Part shown: piece by piece, positions 1 to 7,864 of the stretch | How the letters are laid out: each line of letters begins with the position of its first letter | Numbering within the stretch: the first letter of the stretch is position 1 | NCBI RefSeq assembly: GCF_027922425.1 | Contig: NZ_BSFQ01000026.1 | Coordinates: 1 to 64,000, forward strand | DNA: 64,000 nt | Reading direction: 5' to 3' | DNA from: Pseudonocardia halophobica | GTDB taxonomy: Bacteria; Actinomycetota; Actinomycetes; Mycobacteriales; Pseudonocardiaceae | Program-made: the position numbers and the translations under genes | The notes under the pieces: model-generated | Told to the model about the DNA's origin: nothing | The model's input: the letters and a program-made list of their open reading frames with translations, nothing else | Databases searched by the model: none

Positions 1-585
1 CCCACCGCCGCCGGGCTCGCCCTCGGGTTGGTCCGGGAGTGCGGGCGGGTCGGCGATCCCGAGCCCGTGCCCCCCGCCCGGCCGACGGCGCACGGCCGGG
101 TCGCGGTGGTCGCGGTGCTGGGTGCCGCCGTCGCGGTGGTCGTCGGCCGGCCCGCGCTCGGCCCGGGCGGGCCCGTCACCCCGGCGCCCGCCACCCCGGC
201 CGCGGCCGCCGCGGGGGCGGCCGAACCGGCGCCGGCCGGGATCCGGGACGCGACCGTGCTGCCCGCGCCGCCCGTGATGATCCCGGTGCTGGCCGAGGCG
301 GTGGCGGGTGCGCAGGCCCAGGTCACCCGGACCCTGCGGGCCGCCGCGCACCCCGGCTCCCGCGCGGTCACGCAGACCCCGCCCCGCCCGCCCGCCGAGG
401 CCCCGCTCCCCGGCCCGACCGCCGACACGGACGATCGGGACACCGAGGACGACACCCGGCACGGGACCTGGGAGAGGACCTGGGACGGGGACCGGCACGA
501 CCGCTGGGACGACTCGTGGGACGACGAGCACCGGTACGCCGACACCCACGGTGACGACGAGTGGGACGGCGACCGCTGGTCCTGA
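1..585 (+). CDS. Hypothetical protein, 5' end outside the window
   Basis: The reading frame is open to the left edge, so the gene probably begins upstream; the first possible in-window start is a TTG at 28. The visible product has one strongly hydrophobic Ala/Val segment (about residues 24-42 counted from the TTG), then a long Pro/Ala-rich stretch. The C-terminal tail is dominated by Asp, Trp, Arg and His (repeated WD/DR pairs). This looks like a membrane-anchored protein with a low-complexity tail. No family is recognised. It reads toward the GAF-domain gene after a 129-bp gap. Frame and stop are clear; function is unknown. Confidence 0.5.
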   Translation, partial: PTAAGLALGLVRECGRVGDPEPVPPARPTAHGRVAVVAVLGAAVAVVVGRPALGPGGPVTPAPATPAAAAAGAAEPAPAGIRDATVLPAPPVMIPVLAEAVAGAQAQVTRTLRAAAHPGSRAVTQTPPRPPAEAPLPGPTADTDDRDTEDDTRHGTWERTWDGDRHDRWDDSWDDEHRYADTHGDDEWDGDRWS

Positions 586-714
586 GCCCGCGCCGCAGCG
601 GTCGGGCGTCTGGACAGCGCCCGCCACCGGGCCCATAGTGGGACGTCTCGCCGCGCGGGCCGTCCCCCCGAGCGGTCGGTGGGAACCCCTCGACGCGACG
701 GGTGGTGACGGCCG

Positions 715-2100
715 GTGGTGCAGGTGGGCCCGCAGAACGGCAACGGCCTCGGGGGGCCGGGCGACGACGACCCGGATGCCGACCTGGGCTTCGTCGACGT
801 CCCCCGGCTCGAGCTCGACCAGCTCCTGGAGCAGATCGTCGAGCGCGCCGAGGAGGTCATGGCGAGCCAGGGCAGGCTGCGCGGCCTGCTCCGGGCCCAC
901 CGTGCGGTGGGCGCGGACCTCGAGCTGCCCGTCGTGCTGCGGCGCGTCGTCACCGAGGCACGCGCGCTGGTCGGCGCCCGCTACGCCGCGCTCGGTGTGC
1001 TCGGCGCCGACGGCCACCTCGTCGAGTTCCTGCACGAGGGCATGGACGAGGAGGCGGTCCGCGCGATCGGCCGGCCGCCGCGCGGCGAAGGCCTGCTCGG
1101 CGCGCTGATCGACGACCCCCACCCGATCCGGCTCGCGTCCCTGCACGACGACCCGCGCTTCGCCGGGTTCCCGCCCGGGCACCCGCCGATGACCAGCTTC
1201 CTCGGGGTGCCGATCCGGGTCCGCAGCGAGGTGTTCGGCAATCTCTACCTCACCGACCGGCAGGCAGGCGGCGGCTTCAGCGCGGACGACGAGGAGCTGC
1301 TCCAGGCCCTGGCGACGTCGGCCGCGGTGGCGATCGAGAACGCCATGCTGTTCGCCGAGACCCGGCGCCGGCAGGCCTGGCAGGCCGCGTCGACGCAGGT
1401 CGCGACGGACCTGCTCGCGGGCGAGGAGCCCGCCGAGGTGCTGGAGGGTCTGGTCGCGACGCTGCGCGACCTCAGCGACAGCGACGGGGCGGCTCTGCTG
1501 GTGCCGGCCGAGGGCGCCGGCGAGTTCCTGGTGGCGGTGGCCGAGGGCGACTCCCTCGCCGAGGTGGAGAACACCCGGCTGCGGGCCCGGGACAGCGCGG
1601 CGGGCCGGGCGTTGATGGCCGGGATGGCCGTGGCGAGCTCCGACGCCCGCGCGGATCCGCGGCTCAGCGGGATCCCGCTGGGCCGGCTCGACGTCGGGCC
1701 CGCGCTGCTGGCGCCGCTGACCGCGGCCGGGGCCCCGCGGGGCGCGCTCGCGGTGTGCCGGCGCCGCGGCCGGGAGCCCTACCGGCGGGAGGACCTCGAC
1801 GCCGTCGCCTCGCTGGCCGGGCACGCCGGCCTCGTCGCCGCCTACGCCCGCGTGCGGGTGGAGCAGGAGCTGCGCCGCAGGCTCGACGACCGGGACCGGA
1901 TCGCCGACGACCTCAACACGTCGGTCATCACCGAGCTGCTCGCCGTGGCCACCGACCTCACCGGCCTCGCCGGCAGCGTGACCTCGCCGGTGCACCGCGC
2001 CAAGCTGCTGGCCCAGGCGGACCGCCTCGACCGCGTGGCCCGCGGGATCGGGTCGAGCGTGTTCGACCTCGACCGGCCGGAGGACCCCCGGGTCGGCTGA
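715..2100 (+). CDS. DevS/DosS-like tandem GAF protein lacking a functional kinase module
   Basis: A 461-residue protein. Two GAF domains (about 65-215 and 235-380) resemble those of the mycobacterial redox/oxygen sensors DosS and DosT. The first retains the segment GFPPGHPPM (151-159), in which the haem-ligating His of DosS/DosT lies, here His156, followed by the FLGVPIRVR and EVFGNLYLT stretches. The tail begins like a HisKA_3 dimerisation helix (RDRIADDL at 393-400), but the residue at the phosphoacceptor His is Asn401. The chain ends around IGSSVFDLDRPE, where DosS continues into its ATPase domain. It therefore looks like a sensor that can bind a ligand or dimerise but not autophosphorylate. 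Start GTG 715 is adopted; no response regulator is adjacent. Confidence 0.8.
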   Translation: MVQVGPQNGNGLGGPGDDDPDADLGFVDVPRLELDQLLEQIVERAEEVMASQGRLRGLLRAHRAVGADLELPVVLRRVVTEARALVGARYAALGVLGADGHLVEFLHEGMDEEAVRAIGRPPRGEGLLGALIDDPHPIRLASLHDDPRFAGFPPGHPPMTSFLGVPIRVRSEVFGNLYLTDRQAGGGFSADDEELLQALATSAAVAIENAMLFAETRRRQAWQAASTQVATDLLAGEEPAEVLEGLVATLRDLSDSDGAALLVPAEGAGEFLVAVAEGDSLAEVENTRLRARDSAAGRALMAGMAVASSDARADPRLSGIPLGRLDVGPALLAPLTAAGAPRGALAVCRRRGREPYRREDLDAVASLAGHAGLVAAYARVRVEQELRRRLDDRDRIADDLNTSVITELLAVATDLTGLAGSVTSPVHRAKLLAQADRLDRVARGIGSSVFDLDRPEDPRVG

Positions 2101-2106
2101 CGCCGG

Positions 2107-2400
2107 TCAGCCCGCGGCGGGCTGGCCGAGCGCCGCGCGGGCCCGGACGATCGCAGCGCGCACGGCCTCGGCGGTGTCGTCGCGGTGCAGGTCGGTGAGG
2201 ATGTCGCACACCGTGGCGAGCCGGTCCCGGATCCGCCCCGGCGGCACCGTCGCGACGGCCGCCCGCGCCTGGTCGAGGGCGGCGAGCCGGGCGGCCGGCG
2301 GGGCGCCCCGCCGGTCCAGGTCCAGGCAGAGCCGCACGAGCAGGGCGGCCCGCTCGGCCGCGACCCTGCTCGGGCGCACCGGCTCGGACACCTCGTGCAT
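2107..2400 (-). CDS. Small hypothetical protein
   Basis: A 97-residue, mostly helical, Arg/Ala/Leu-rich protein starting at ATG 2400 and converging on the GAF gene with a 6-bp gap. Regularly spaced Leu/Ala suggest a helical bundle. There are no catalytic motifs, signal peptide or membrane segment. The ATG start and protein-like composition support it as real, but I recognise no family. It could be a small partner or antisense-encoded product of the GAF gene; nothing in the sequence decides this. Confidence 0.5.
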   Translation of the reverse strand: MHEVSEPVRPSRVAAERAALLVRLCLDLDRRGAPPAARLAALDQARAAVATVPPGRIRDRLATVCDILTDLHRDDTAEAVRAAIVRARAALGQPAAG

Positions 2401-2582
2401 CGGACCTCCTCCCGCCGCCGGTGCGGCGGACGGCGGAAGCCTGACCGACGCGGCACGCCAACGACAGGGACCACCGACCCTCCCGGCAGGGCCGGGGGGA
2501 CCCTGAGCCGGTACCCGGGCACGCCCGGGGGAGGGCGCCGCGGCGCTGGCTCCGGGGCCCTCGCCCCGCTAGGGTCCCGGTA

Positions 2583-2602
2583 GTCGTCAGCCTTGTGACG
2601 AC
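2583..2602. promoter_or_regulatory. Palindromic operator, site 1
   Basis: GTCGTCAGCCTTGTGACGAC is a perfect 7-bp inverted repeat (GTCGTCA/TGACGAC) with a 6-bp spacer. It lies 35 bp upstream of the ThuA-like gene. A TAGGGT hexamer that could be a -10 element lies just upstream (2570-2575), so a bound protein would block clearance or elongation. This is the best-matching of eight sites of the same form in the window. Confidence 0.75.
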
Positions 2603-2637
2603 GAGCGGGCGACGGGACGACGACGCGGAGGTGGGCC

Positions 2638-3333
2638 GTGCGCGCGGTGGTGTTGTCCGGCGGGCTCACCCACGACTTCCCCGCCACCACCGCCTGCCTG
2701 GAGACCCTGCTCGAGGAGGCCGGGTTCGCCGTCGAGGTCCACACCGGCACGGCGGGCGTCGACTCGGCCCTGGAGGCACTGCCCGGCGCGGCCCTGTTCG
2801 TCGTCAACGCCCTGCGGTGGTCCATGACCGGCCCCGGGACCCCGGACCGGTACCGGGACCGCGCCGCCGAGGAGGGCGCGAGCCCCTCCCCCGCGGCCCG
2901 CGAGGCCCTGGCCGCGCACCTCGACGCGGGCGGCGGTGTCCTCGGGATGCACACCGCCGCCCTCTGCTTCGACGACTGGCCGGAGTGGGGGGACGCGCTG
3001 GGCGGCCACTGGGAGTGGGGGCACTCGCACCACCCGCCCCTCGGCCCCGAGGTCGCCGTCACGGTGGCGGCGGAGCACCCGCTCGTCGCGGGCGTCGACG
3101 ACTTCGCGATCGTCGACGAGGTGTACGGCGACCTGCGCACCCGGCAGGTCACCGGCCTGCTGCACGCGGCCACGCCGGGTACGGACGGGCCGCCGCGGCC
3201 GCTGCTGTGGGCCCGCGAGCACGGCGGGGGGCGGGTCGTCTACGACGCCCTCGGCCACCACCCGCCCTCCTACGAGGTCCCCGCGCACCGGGAGATCGTG
3301 CGCCGCGCCCTGCGCTGGACCACCCGTGGCTGA
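2638..3333 (+). CDS. ThuA-like domain protein
   Basis: A 231-residue protein with the ThuA-like (trehalose-utilisation A, class I amidotransferase-like) fold: an N-terminal strand (VVLSGGLTHDF), a central FVVNALRW strand, the glycine-rich GGGVLGMHTAAL turn near residue 98, and a C-terminal GGGRVVYDALGHHPPSY segment typical of the family. Members sit in sugar and polyol catabolic operons; the exact reaction is not known. It starts at GTG 2638 behind a GGAGG-like ribosome site, 35 bp after operator site 1. It leads a tightly packed unit with the isomerase, SDR and alcohol dehydrogenase that follow. Confidence 0.75.
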   Translation: MRAVVLSGGLTHDFPATTACLETLLEEAGFAVEVHTGTAGVDSALEALPGAALFVVNALRWSMTGPGTPDRYRDRAAEEGASPSPAAREALAAHLDAGGGVLGMHTAALCFDDWPEWGDALGGHWEWGHSHHPPLGPEVAVTVAAEHPLVAGVDDFAIVDEVYGDLRTRQVTGLLHAATPGTDGPPRPLLWAREHGGGRVVYDALGHHPPSYEVPAHREIVRRALRWTTRG

Positions 3334-4114
3334 CCCCGCCGGGCCGTCGTCCCCCACGCTGTCGCTCTCGGCGGGCAGCGTCCTCGAGCTCTCGCCCGAC
3401 GGCGTGGTCCGCTGCGCGGCCGAGGCCGGGTTCCCGCTGGCCGGAGTGCGGTTCACCGATCCCCGCGCGCAGGCGCCGGCGGTCGCCGACGCGGTGCGGC
3501 GCACCGGTGTCCGGCTGCTCGACGTCGAGGTGGTGCGGCTCGGCCCCGCCGGCGTCACGGACGCGGACCGTCGGCTCGCCGACACCGCGGCCGTCCTCGA
3601 CGCGGCCTTCCTGCTGACCGTCTCCGAGGACCCCGACGAGGGGCGGACCACGGCGTCGGTCGCCGCGCTCGCCGAGATCCTGGCCGGCTCCGCCACCCGG
3701 GTCACCCTCGAGCCCATGGCCTTCACCGCCGTCCGGTCCCGGGCGGCCGCCGAGCGGATCGCCCGCGCCGTGCCGGGCACCGTCGTGCTGCCCGACGCGC
3801 TGCACCTGCACCGCATGCGCGAACCCCTCGACGCGCCGTGGCCGGCCGAGCTCGTCGGCTACGCCCAGCTGACGGACGCCGGGCCGGGCGCGCACCCGGA
3901 GTCCGCGGAGCTGCTCGCCCACGAGGCGCGGCACGACCGGGTGCCGCCCGGCGACGGGGTGCTGGACCTGGCGGGGTTCCTCGCCGCGCTGCCGGCGGGC
4001 GTGCCGCTCGCCGTCGAGGTGCAGTCCGACGTCCTCGCGGCCGAGCACGCGCCGCTCGACCGCGCGGTGCTGCTGCGCAAGGCCGCGTCCGCGGTCGTCA
4101 CCGGAGGGAGCTGA
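3326..4114 (+). CDS. Sugar phosphate isomerase/epimerase-like TIM barrel protein
   Basis: A 262-residue protein of the xylose-isomerase-like TIM-barrel (AP_endonuc_2) superfamily. The barrel pattern is visible as repeated strands: AGFPLAGVRF, VRLLDVEVVRL, ATRVTLEPMAF (with a metal-ligand-type Glu), GTVVLPDALHLHR and VPLAVEVQSD. Family members isomerise or epimerise keto-sugars, inosose-type cyclitols or related carbohydrates; the substrate here is unknown. The start is GTG 3326, inside the end of the ThuA-like gene (8-bp overlap), which implies translational coupling. The frame stays open well upstream, but that stretch is antiparallel to the ThuA coding frame and is not used. Confidence 0.7.
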   Translation: MADPAGPSSPTLSLSAGSVLELSPDGVVRCAAEAGFPLAGVRFTDPRAQAPAVADAVRRTGVRLLDVEVVRLGPAGVTDADRRLADTAAVLDAAFLLTVSEDPDEGRTTASVAALAEILAGSATRVTLEPMAFTAVRSRAAAERIARAVPGTVVLPDALHLHRMREPLDAPWPAELVGYAQLTDAGPGAHPESAELLAHEARHDRVPPGDGVLDLAGFLAALPAGVPLAVEVQSDVLAAEHAPLDRAVLLRKAASAVVTGGS

Positions 4115-4115
4115 G

Positions 4116-4874
4116 GTGGGTCGTCCGATCGACGGCATGTCCGTGCTGGTCACCGGGGGTGGATCCGGCATCGGCGAGGCCGTGGTGCACCGGCTGGCCA
4201 AGGCCGGCGCCCGGGTCACGCTCTCCGGGCGCCGCGCCGCGAAGGTCGAGGCGGTCGCGGCCGCCGCCGGTGCGCAGGGGGTGGTCGGCGACGTCACCGT
4301 GGCGGCCGACCGGGAGGCCATGGTGGCCGCGGCGGTGGCGCACGGCGGCGGGCTCGACGCGGTGGTGCACGGCGCGGGGAACATGTACCGCGGCGCGCTC
4401 GAGGAGCTCACCGAGGAGGAGCTGCACGCCGTCTTCGCCTCCAACACGATCGGCCCGATGCTGCTCAGCGGGCTCGCCCTGCCGCACCTGCGGAGGTCGC
4501 GCGGCGCGATCGTGTTCTTCGGGTCCGTGCACACCCAGCGCGCCTTCCCCGGCGCCTCCCCCTACGCGGCCACCAAGGGGGCCCTCGAGACGCTGACCGG
4601 CGTGCTCGCCGCGGAGCTGGGGCCGCAGGGCGTGCGGGTCGGGTGCGTGCGGCCGGGTGGGGTGCTCACCGAGATCAACCAGCGCGCCGGGCTGTTCGAC
4701 GACGCCCAGGCCGCCGAGCGCATGGAGTCCCTCGGCCCCGCCCACGCCCTCGGCCGCCCGGGCACCACGGACGAGGTCGCCGAGGCCGTGGAGTACCTGC
4801 TCGCCGCGGAGTGGGCCACGGGCGCGGTGCTCACGATCGACGGCGGCCTGAGCCTGGGCGTCACGAACGCCTAG
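4116..4874 (+). CDS. SDR family oxidoreductase
   Basis: A 252-residue classical short-chain dehydrogenase/reductase. The cofactor motif is TGGGSGIG (residues 13-20), the structural NNAG motif appears as HGAGN (85-89), and the catalytic Ser137, Tyr150 and Lys154 (YAATK) are all present. The C-terminus DGGLSLGVTNA is typical. It uses NAD(P)H to interconvert an alcohol and a ketone. It starts 1 bp after the isomerase stop (GTG 4116) and precedes the zinc dehydrogenase, so both probably act on the same carbohydrate or polyol intermediate. Confidence 0.85.
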   Translation: MGRPIDGMSVLVTGGGSGIGEAVVHRLAKAGARVTLSGRRAAKVEAVAAAAGAQGVVGDVTVAADREAMVAAAVAHGGGLDAVVHGAGNMYRGALEELTEEELHAVFASNTIGPMLLSGLALPHLRRSRGAIVFFGSVHTQRAFPGASPYAATKGALETLTGVLAAELGPQGVRVGCVRPGGVLTEINQRAGLFDDAQAAERMESLGPAHALGRPGTTDEVAEAVEYLLAAEWATGAVLTIDGGLSLGVTNA

Positions 4875-4916
4875 CCGGGCCCCGAGCGCCGCACACACCC
4901 CGAGGAGGCCCGGCCG

Positions 4917-5912
4917 ATGCGCGCCGCCGTGACCACCGCCCCCGGCACGATCGCGGTCGAGCAGGTGCCCGACCCCGATCCCGGCCCGGGCGACCCCGTC
5001 GTCGACGTGGGCGCCGTGGGGCTGTGCGGCACGGACCTGCACATGTTCCTCGGCGAGCGGCACGACACCGGCTTCCCGCTCCGCCAGGGCCACGAGGTGG
5101 GCGGCACGCTCGCCGCGCTGCCCCGCGGCTACGACGGCCCACTGCAGGTCGGGCAGACCGTCACCGTCGATCCCGCGATCCCCTGCGGGCGCTGCCGGCC
5201 CTGCACCCGTGGCGCCTGGCCGGCCTGCACCGCCTTCCGCGCGCTCGGTGTGGCGCTGCCGGGCGGCCTGGCCGACCGGCTCGTCGTCCCGGTCGGGCAG
5301 CTCCACGGCGCCGGCGGCCTGACCGCCGTCGAGGCCGCTCTCGTCGAGCCGTTCTCGATCGCGGCGATGGCGCTCGCCCGCGCCGAGCTGCGCGGCGACG
5401 AGCGGCTCGCCGTCGTCGGGGGCGGGCCGATCGGGCTGGCGATCACCGTGGCCGCCGCCGCGCGCGGGCACGCGGTGCTGGTCAGCGACCCGGTCCCGGC
5501 CCGGCGCGCGCTCGCCGCGGAGCTGGGCGCCGAGCGGGTCACCGCGCCGGACCCGGACGCGGTCGCGGACTGGACCCGCGGCGAGGGCGCCGACGTCGCG
5601 TTCGAGGCGTCCGGCACGCGGCCGGGGCTCGACGCCGCGCTGGCCGGGATCGGGCGCGGCGGGCGGCTCGTGGTCGTGGGGGTCGCCGCGCACGATCTCG
5701 TGGTGCCGGTGCCGCGGGTGCTGTTCGAGGGCGTGACGATCGTCGGCGCCCGGGCCGGCCTCTTCCCCGAGGCCCTCGAGGTCGTCGCCGCGCAGCGGGC
5801 GGCGGTGGCCCGGTTCGTCAGCCGCGAGGTCCCGCTCGCCGACGTGGCCGGCGCCTTCGGGTACGCGATCGAGCACCCCGAGGACGTCGTGAAGGTCCTG
5901 GTGTCGCCCTGA
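4917..5912 (+). CDS. Zinc-dependent alcohol dehydrogenase (MDR superfamily)
   Basis: A 331-residue medium-chain dehydrogenase of the sorbitol/threonine dehydrogenase type. The catalytic-zinc ligands lie in GLCGTDLH (about 38-45) and GHEVGG (about 60). The structural-zinc cysteines are in the CGRCRPC...C run (about 86-100), and the Rossmann motif is VVGGGPIGLA (about 166-175). It oxidises a secondary alcohol or polyol with NAD(P)+. A clear GAGGAGG ribosome site lies 10 bp before ATG 4917. It is the last gene of the unit beginning with the ThuA-like protein and converges on the TrmB-family regulator with a 6-bp gap. Confidence 0.88.
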   Translation: MRAAVTTAPGTIAVEQVPDPDPGPGDPVVDVGAVGLCGTDLHMFLGERHDTGFPLRQGHEVGGTLAALPRGYDGPLQVGQTVTVDPAIPCGRCRPCTRGAWPACTAFRALGVALPGGLADRLVVPVGQLHGAGGLTAVEAALVEPFSIAAMALARAELRGDERLAVVGGGPIGLAITVAAAARGHAVLVSDPVPARRALAAELGAERVTAPDPDAVADWTRGEGADVAFEASGTRPGLDAALAGIGRGGRLVVVGVAAHDLVVPVPRVLFEGVTIVGARAGLFPEALEVVAAQRAAVARFVSREVPLADVAGAFGYAIEHPEDVVKVLVSP

Positions 5913-5918
5913 ACGGGC

Positions 5919-6800
5919 TCAGGCGCGGCGCCCGCGGCGCGGCGGCGCCGACGCCCCGCCCGGCCCGCGGGCCAGCAGGGCGGCCGGGATGCCGTGGTCG
6001 GCGCGCAGCTTGCGCAGCGCGGGATCGGACTTCCAGAAGGTCTCGAAGTCCTCCGGCGCGAACTTCTCCGCGATCAGGTGCATGGCGATGTCGTGCCGCA
6101 CGTACTCGACGGCCACCAGCACGACGGCCGGGTCGTCGGTGTAGACCCCCCACGCGTCCCCGTTCACGACCCCGCCGATCACGGCCTGCTCGCGGTCCGC
6201 GGCGACCACCAGCAGCCGGCAGCCGAGGTTCTCCAGGACCACCTCGGGCGAGGAGAACCGATGCGGGTAGGTGGTGCCGACGGGTTCGGGGTCCTCCCCG
6301 AAGGTCACGACGGTGACCTCGACGCCCTCCGCGTCGGCGCGGCGCACCGTGCTCTTCAGCGGCGCGATCTCGGCGGGCCAGCCGGAGAGGAACAGGTCGG
6401 TGCGTGCCGCGGCCACGACGTCCTCCGCCCGGGCGAGCAGGGACTCCCGGTCGGACAGGTTGTGCACCAACCGCACCTGTGACGGCGCCGCGACCTGCGG
6501 GAGCGCGGAGCTCAGGGCGTCGATCGACTGGTCGAACTCGCGGCGCAGGCGGTCCAGCAGCGCGGACGGCGGCAGCGAGATGTACCCGACGCCCTCCCCC
6601 GCCCGGACCTCGTACGCCGCACCCCGCGCGACGAGCTTCGCGAGCGTCTCGTACACCGTGGAGCGCGGGACGCCGGAGCGCTTGGCGACCTCGTAGCCGT
6701 TCAGCGGAATCCCCGCCGCGACGAGGGCGACGTAGGCCTTCGCCTCGTAGCCGGACATCCCGAGGCGCTGCAGCTCCTCGATCACGCTCTGCTGGGACAT
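5919..6800 (-). CDS. TrmB-family transcriptional regulator
   Basis: A 293-residue regulator. The N-terminal winged helix-turn-helix (about 3-75: VIEELQRLGMSGYEAKAYVAL, then the recognition region GVPRSTVYETL) is the TrmB signature. The C-terminal domain (about 100-260) resembles the TrmB effector domain of the PLD-like type (SDRESLLARAEDVVAAARTD, later a FLSGW strand). TrmB proteins typically sense carbohydrates or other catabolites and bind palindromes at promoters. I choose ATG 6800; an upstream frame to 6851 has no ribosome site. It lies 60 bp downstream of an SDR on the same strand, so it is probably transcribed from the promoter carrying operator site 2. It is the only DNA-binding protein in the 2.6-27.6 kb region and is the best candidate to bind the eight palindromes. 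Confidence 0.85.
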   Translation of the reverse strand: MSQQSVIEELQRLGMSGYEAKAYVALVAAGIPLNGYEVAKRSGVPRSTVYETLAKLVARGAAYEVRAGEGVGYISLPPSALLDRLRREFDQSIDALSSALPQVAAPSQVRLVHNLSDRESLLARAEDVVAAARTDLFLSGWPAEIAPLKSTVRRADAEGVEVTVVTFGEDPEPVGTTYPHRFSSPEVVLENLGCRLLVVAADREQAVIGGVVNGDAWGVYTDDPAVVLVAVEYVRHDIAMHLIAEKFAPEDFETFWKSDPALRKLRADHGIPAALLARGPGGASAPPRRGRRA

Positions 6801-6860
6801 GTGGCCATCGTCCCATCCGGACCGTGCGGCCCGGGACTCCCCCGCGACCATGTCCGCTGC

Positions 6861-7664
6861 TCAGCCACCCTCGCGGGCCGCGGCCGCGTCGTCGACGCCG
6901 ACCGAGTCCACCGACTTCGGCCGCGGCATGGACGCGAGCGCCGTCTTGGTGATGCCGCCGTCCACGGCGAGCGTCTGCCCCGAGATGTAGCCGGCCTTCG
7001 GCGAGCCGAGGAACAGCACGGCGTCGGCCACGTCGTCGGCGGTACCGAGCCGGCCCTGCGGCACCCGCGCCTGACGCAGCCGCCGGACCTCCTCGTCGGC
7101 GTAGATGGCGTCGGACATGCCGGCGTTGATGAGGCCGGGCGCCACACAGTTGACCCGGACCCCTTGGCCCGACCACTCGAGCGCCATGTGCTCGGTGAGC
7201 TTCACGATCCCGGCCTTGGACGCCGTGTAGGCGCCGGCGTTGGGCGCCGCGGCGATGCCGTTGATCGACGCCATGTTCACGATCGCGCCGCCGCCGGCCT
7301 CGATCATCCGCGCGGCCACGGCCCGGCCGACCAGGAAGGTGCCGGTCAGGTTCACGTCGAGCGCCGCCCGCCACTCCGCGGCGGGCAGTGTCAGCAGCGG
7401 GCCGAAGCGGGCGATGCCGGCGTTGTTCACGAGCAGCGACGGCGCCTCCGGCAACGCGGCGACGGCCGCGGAGACCGAGTCCTCGTCCGCGACGTCCACG
7501 ACCGTCGGCACGCACGCCGAGCCGAGTTCGGCGGCCAGCGCGTCGAGGCCGGCGGCGTCGACGTCCCAGGCCGCGACCCGGTACCCCTCCTTGACGGCGT
7601 GCCGGGTGATGACGGCACCGATCCCGTTGCCGGCCCCGGTGACCACGGCCCATCCACGCGTCAC
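6861..7664 (-). CDS. SDR family oxidoreductase, probably cotranscribed with the TrmB regulator
   Basis: A 267-residue classical SDR: TGAGNGIG cofactor motif (9-16), VNNAG (79-83), catalytic Ser133, Tyr146 and Lys150 (YTASK), and a C-terminal VDGGITKT. GTG 7664 is chosen as start because GAGGGGAAG lies 9 bp upstream; the frame stays open to 7805 but would run through operator site 2. The last 25 residues after VDGGITKTALASMP are an unusual charged tail. Transcription probably starts near operator site 2 and continues into the TrmB gene, which would make regulator and enzyme co-regulated. Confidence 0.85.
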   Translation of the reverse strand: MTRGWAVVTGAGNGIGAVITRHAVKEGYRVAAWDVDAAGLDALAAELGSACVPTVVDVADEDSVSAAVAALPEAPSLLVNNAGIARFGPLLTLPAAEWRAALDVNLTGTFLVGRAVAARMIEAGGGAIVNMASINGIAAAPNAGAYTASKAGIVKLTEHMALEWSGQGVRVNCVAPGLINAGMSDAIYADEEVRRLRQARVPQGRLGTADDVADAVLFLGSPKAGYISGQTLAVDGGITKTALASMPRPKSVDSVGVDDAAAAREGG

Positions 7665-7716
7665 GGCACACTTCCCCTCGTCGGACGTCCGCCCCCGCCG
7701 CACGCGGCCTCGATGC

Positions 7717-7736
7717 GGCGTTGGTTCCCTGACGAC
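7717..7736. promoter_or_regulatory. Palindromic operator, site 2
   Basis: GGCGTTGGTTCCCTGACGAC is an imperfect copy of the palindrome, 54 bp upstream of the SDR-TrmB unit on the minus strand. Its right half TGACGAC is identical to that of sites 1, 4 and 7. Its position would let the TrmB protein regulate its own operon. Confidence 0.6.
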
Positions 7737-7797
7737 GCTAGCCCCCGGCCCGGCCGCGCGTCCACGTTTGCGGGCCGGAAGCGCCCCCGAGCGCGTA

Positions 7798-7817
7798 GTC
7801 GTCATGCTTCTGACGGC
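7798..7817. promoter_or_regulatory. Palindromic operator, site 3
   Basis: GTCGTCATGCTTCTGACGGC, halves GTCGTCA and TGACGGC with a 6-bp spacer, 47 bp upstream of the amidohydrolase gene. A TAGGGT hexamer (7819-7824) immediately follows and is a plausible -10 element, so the site sits in the -35/-10 interval. Sites 2 and 3 flank the divergent promoters of the SDR-TrmB and amidohydrolase units. Confidence 0.7.
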
Positions 7818-7864
7818 GTAGGGTGCGGGACGTCCCCGTCACGACGACGTTCCTGGGAGGCCCC

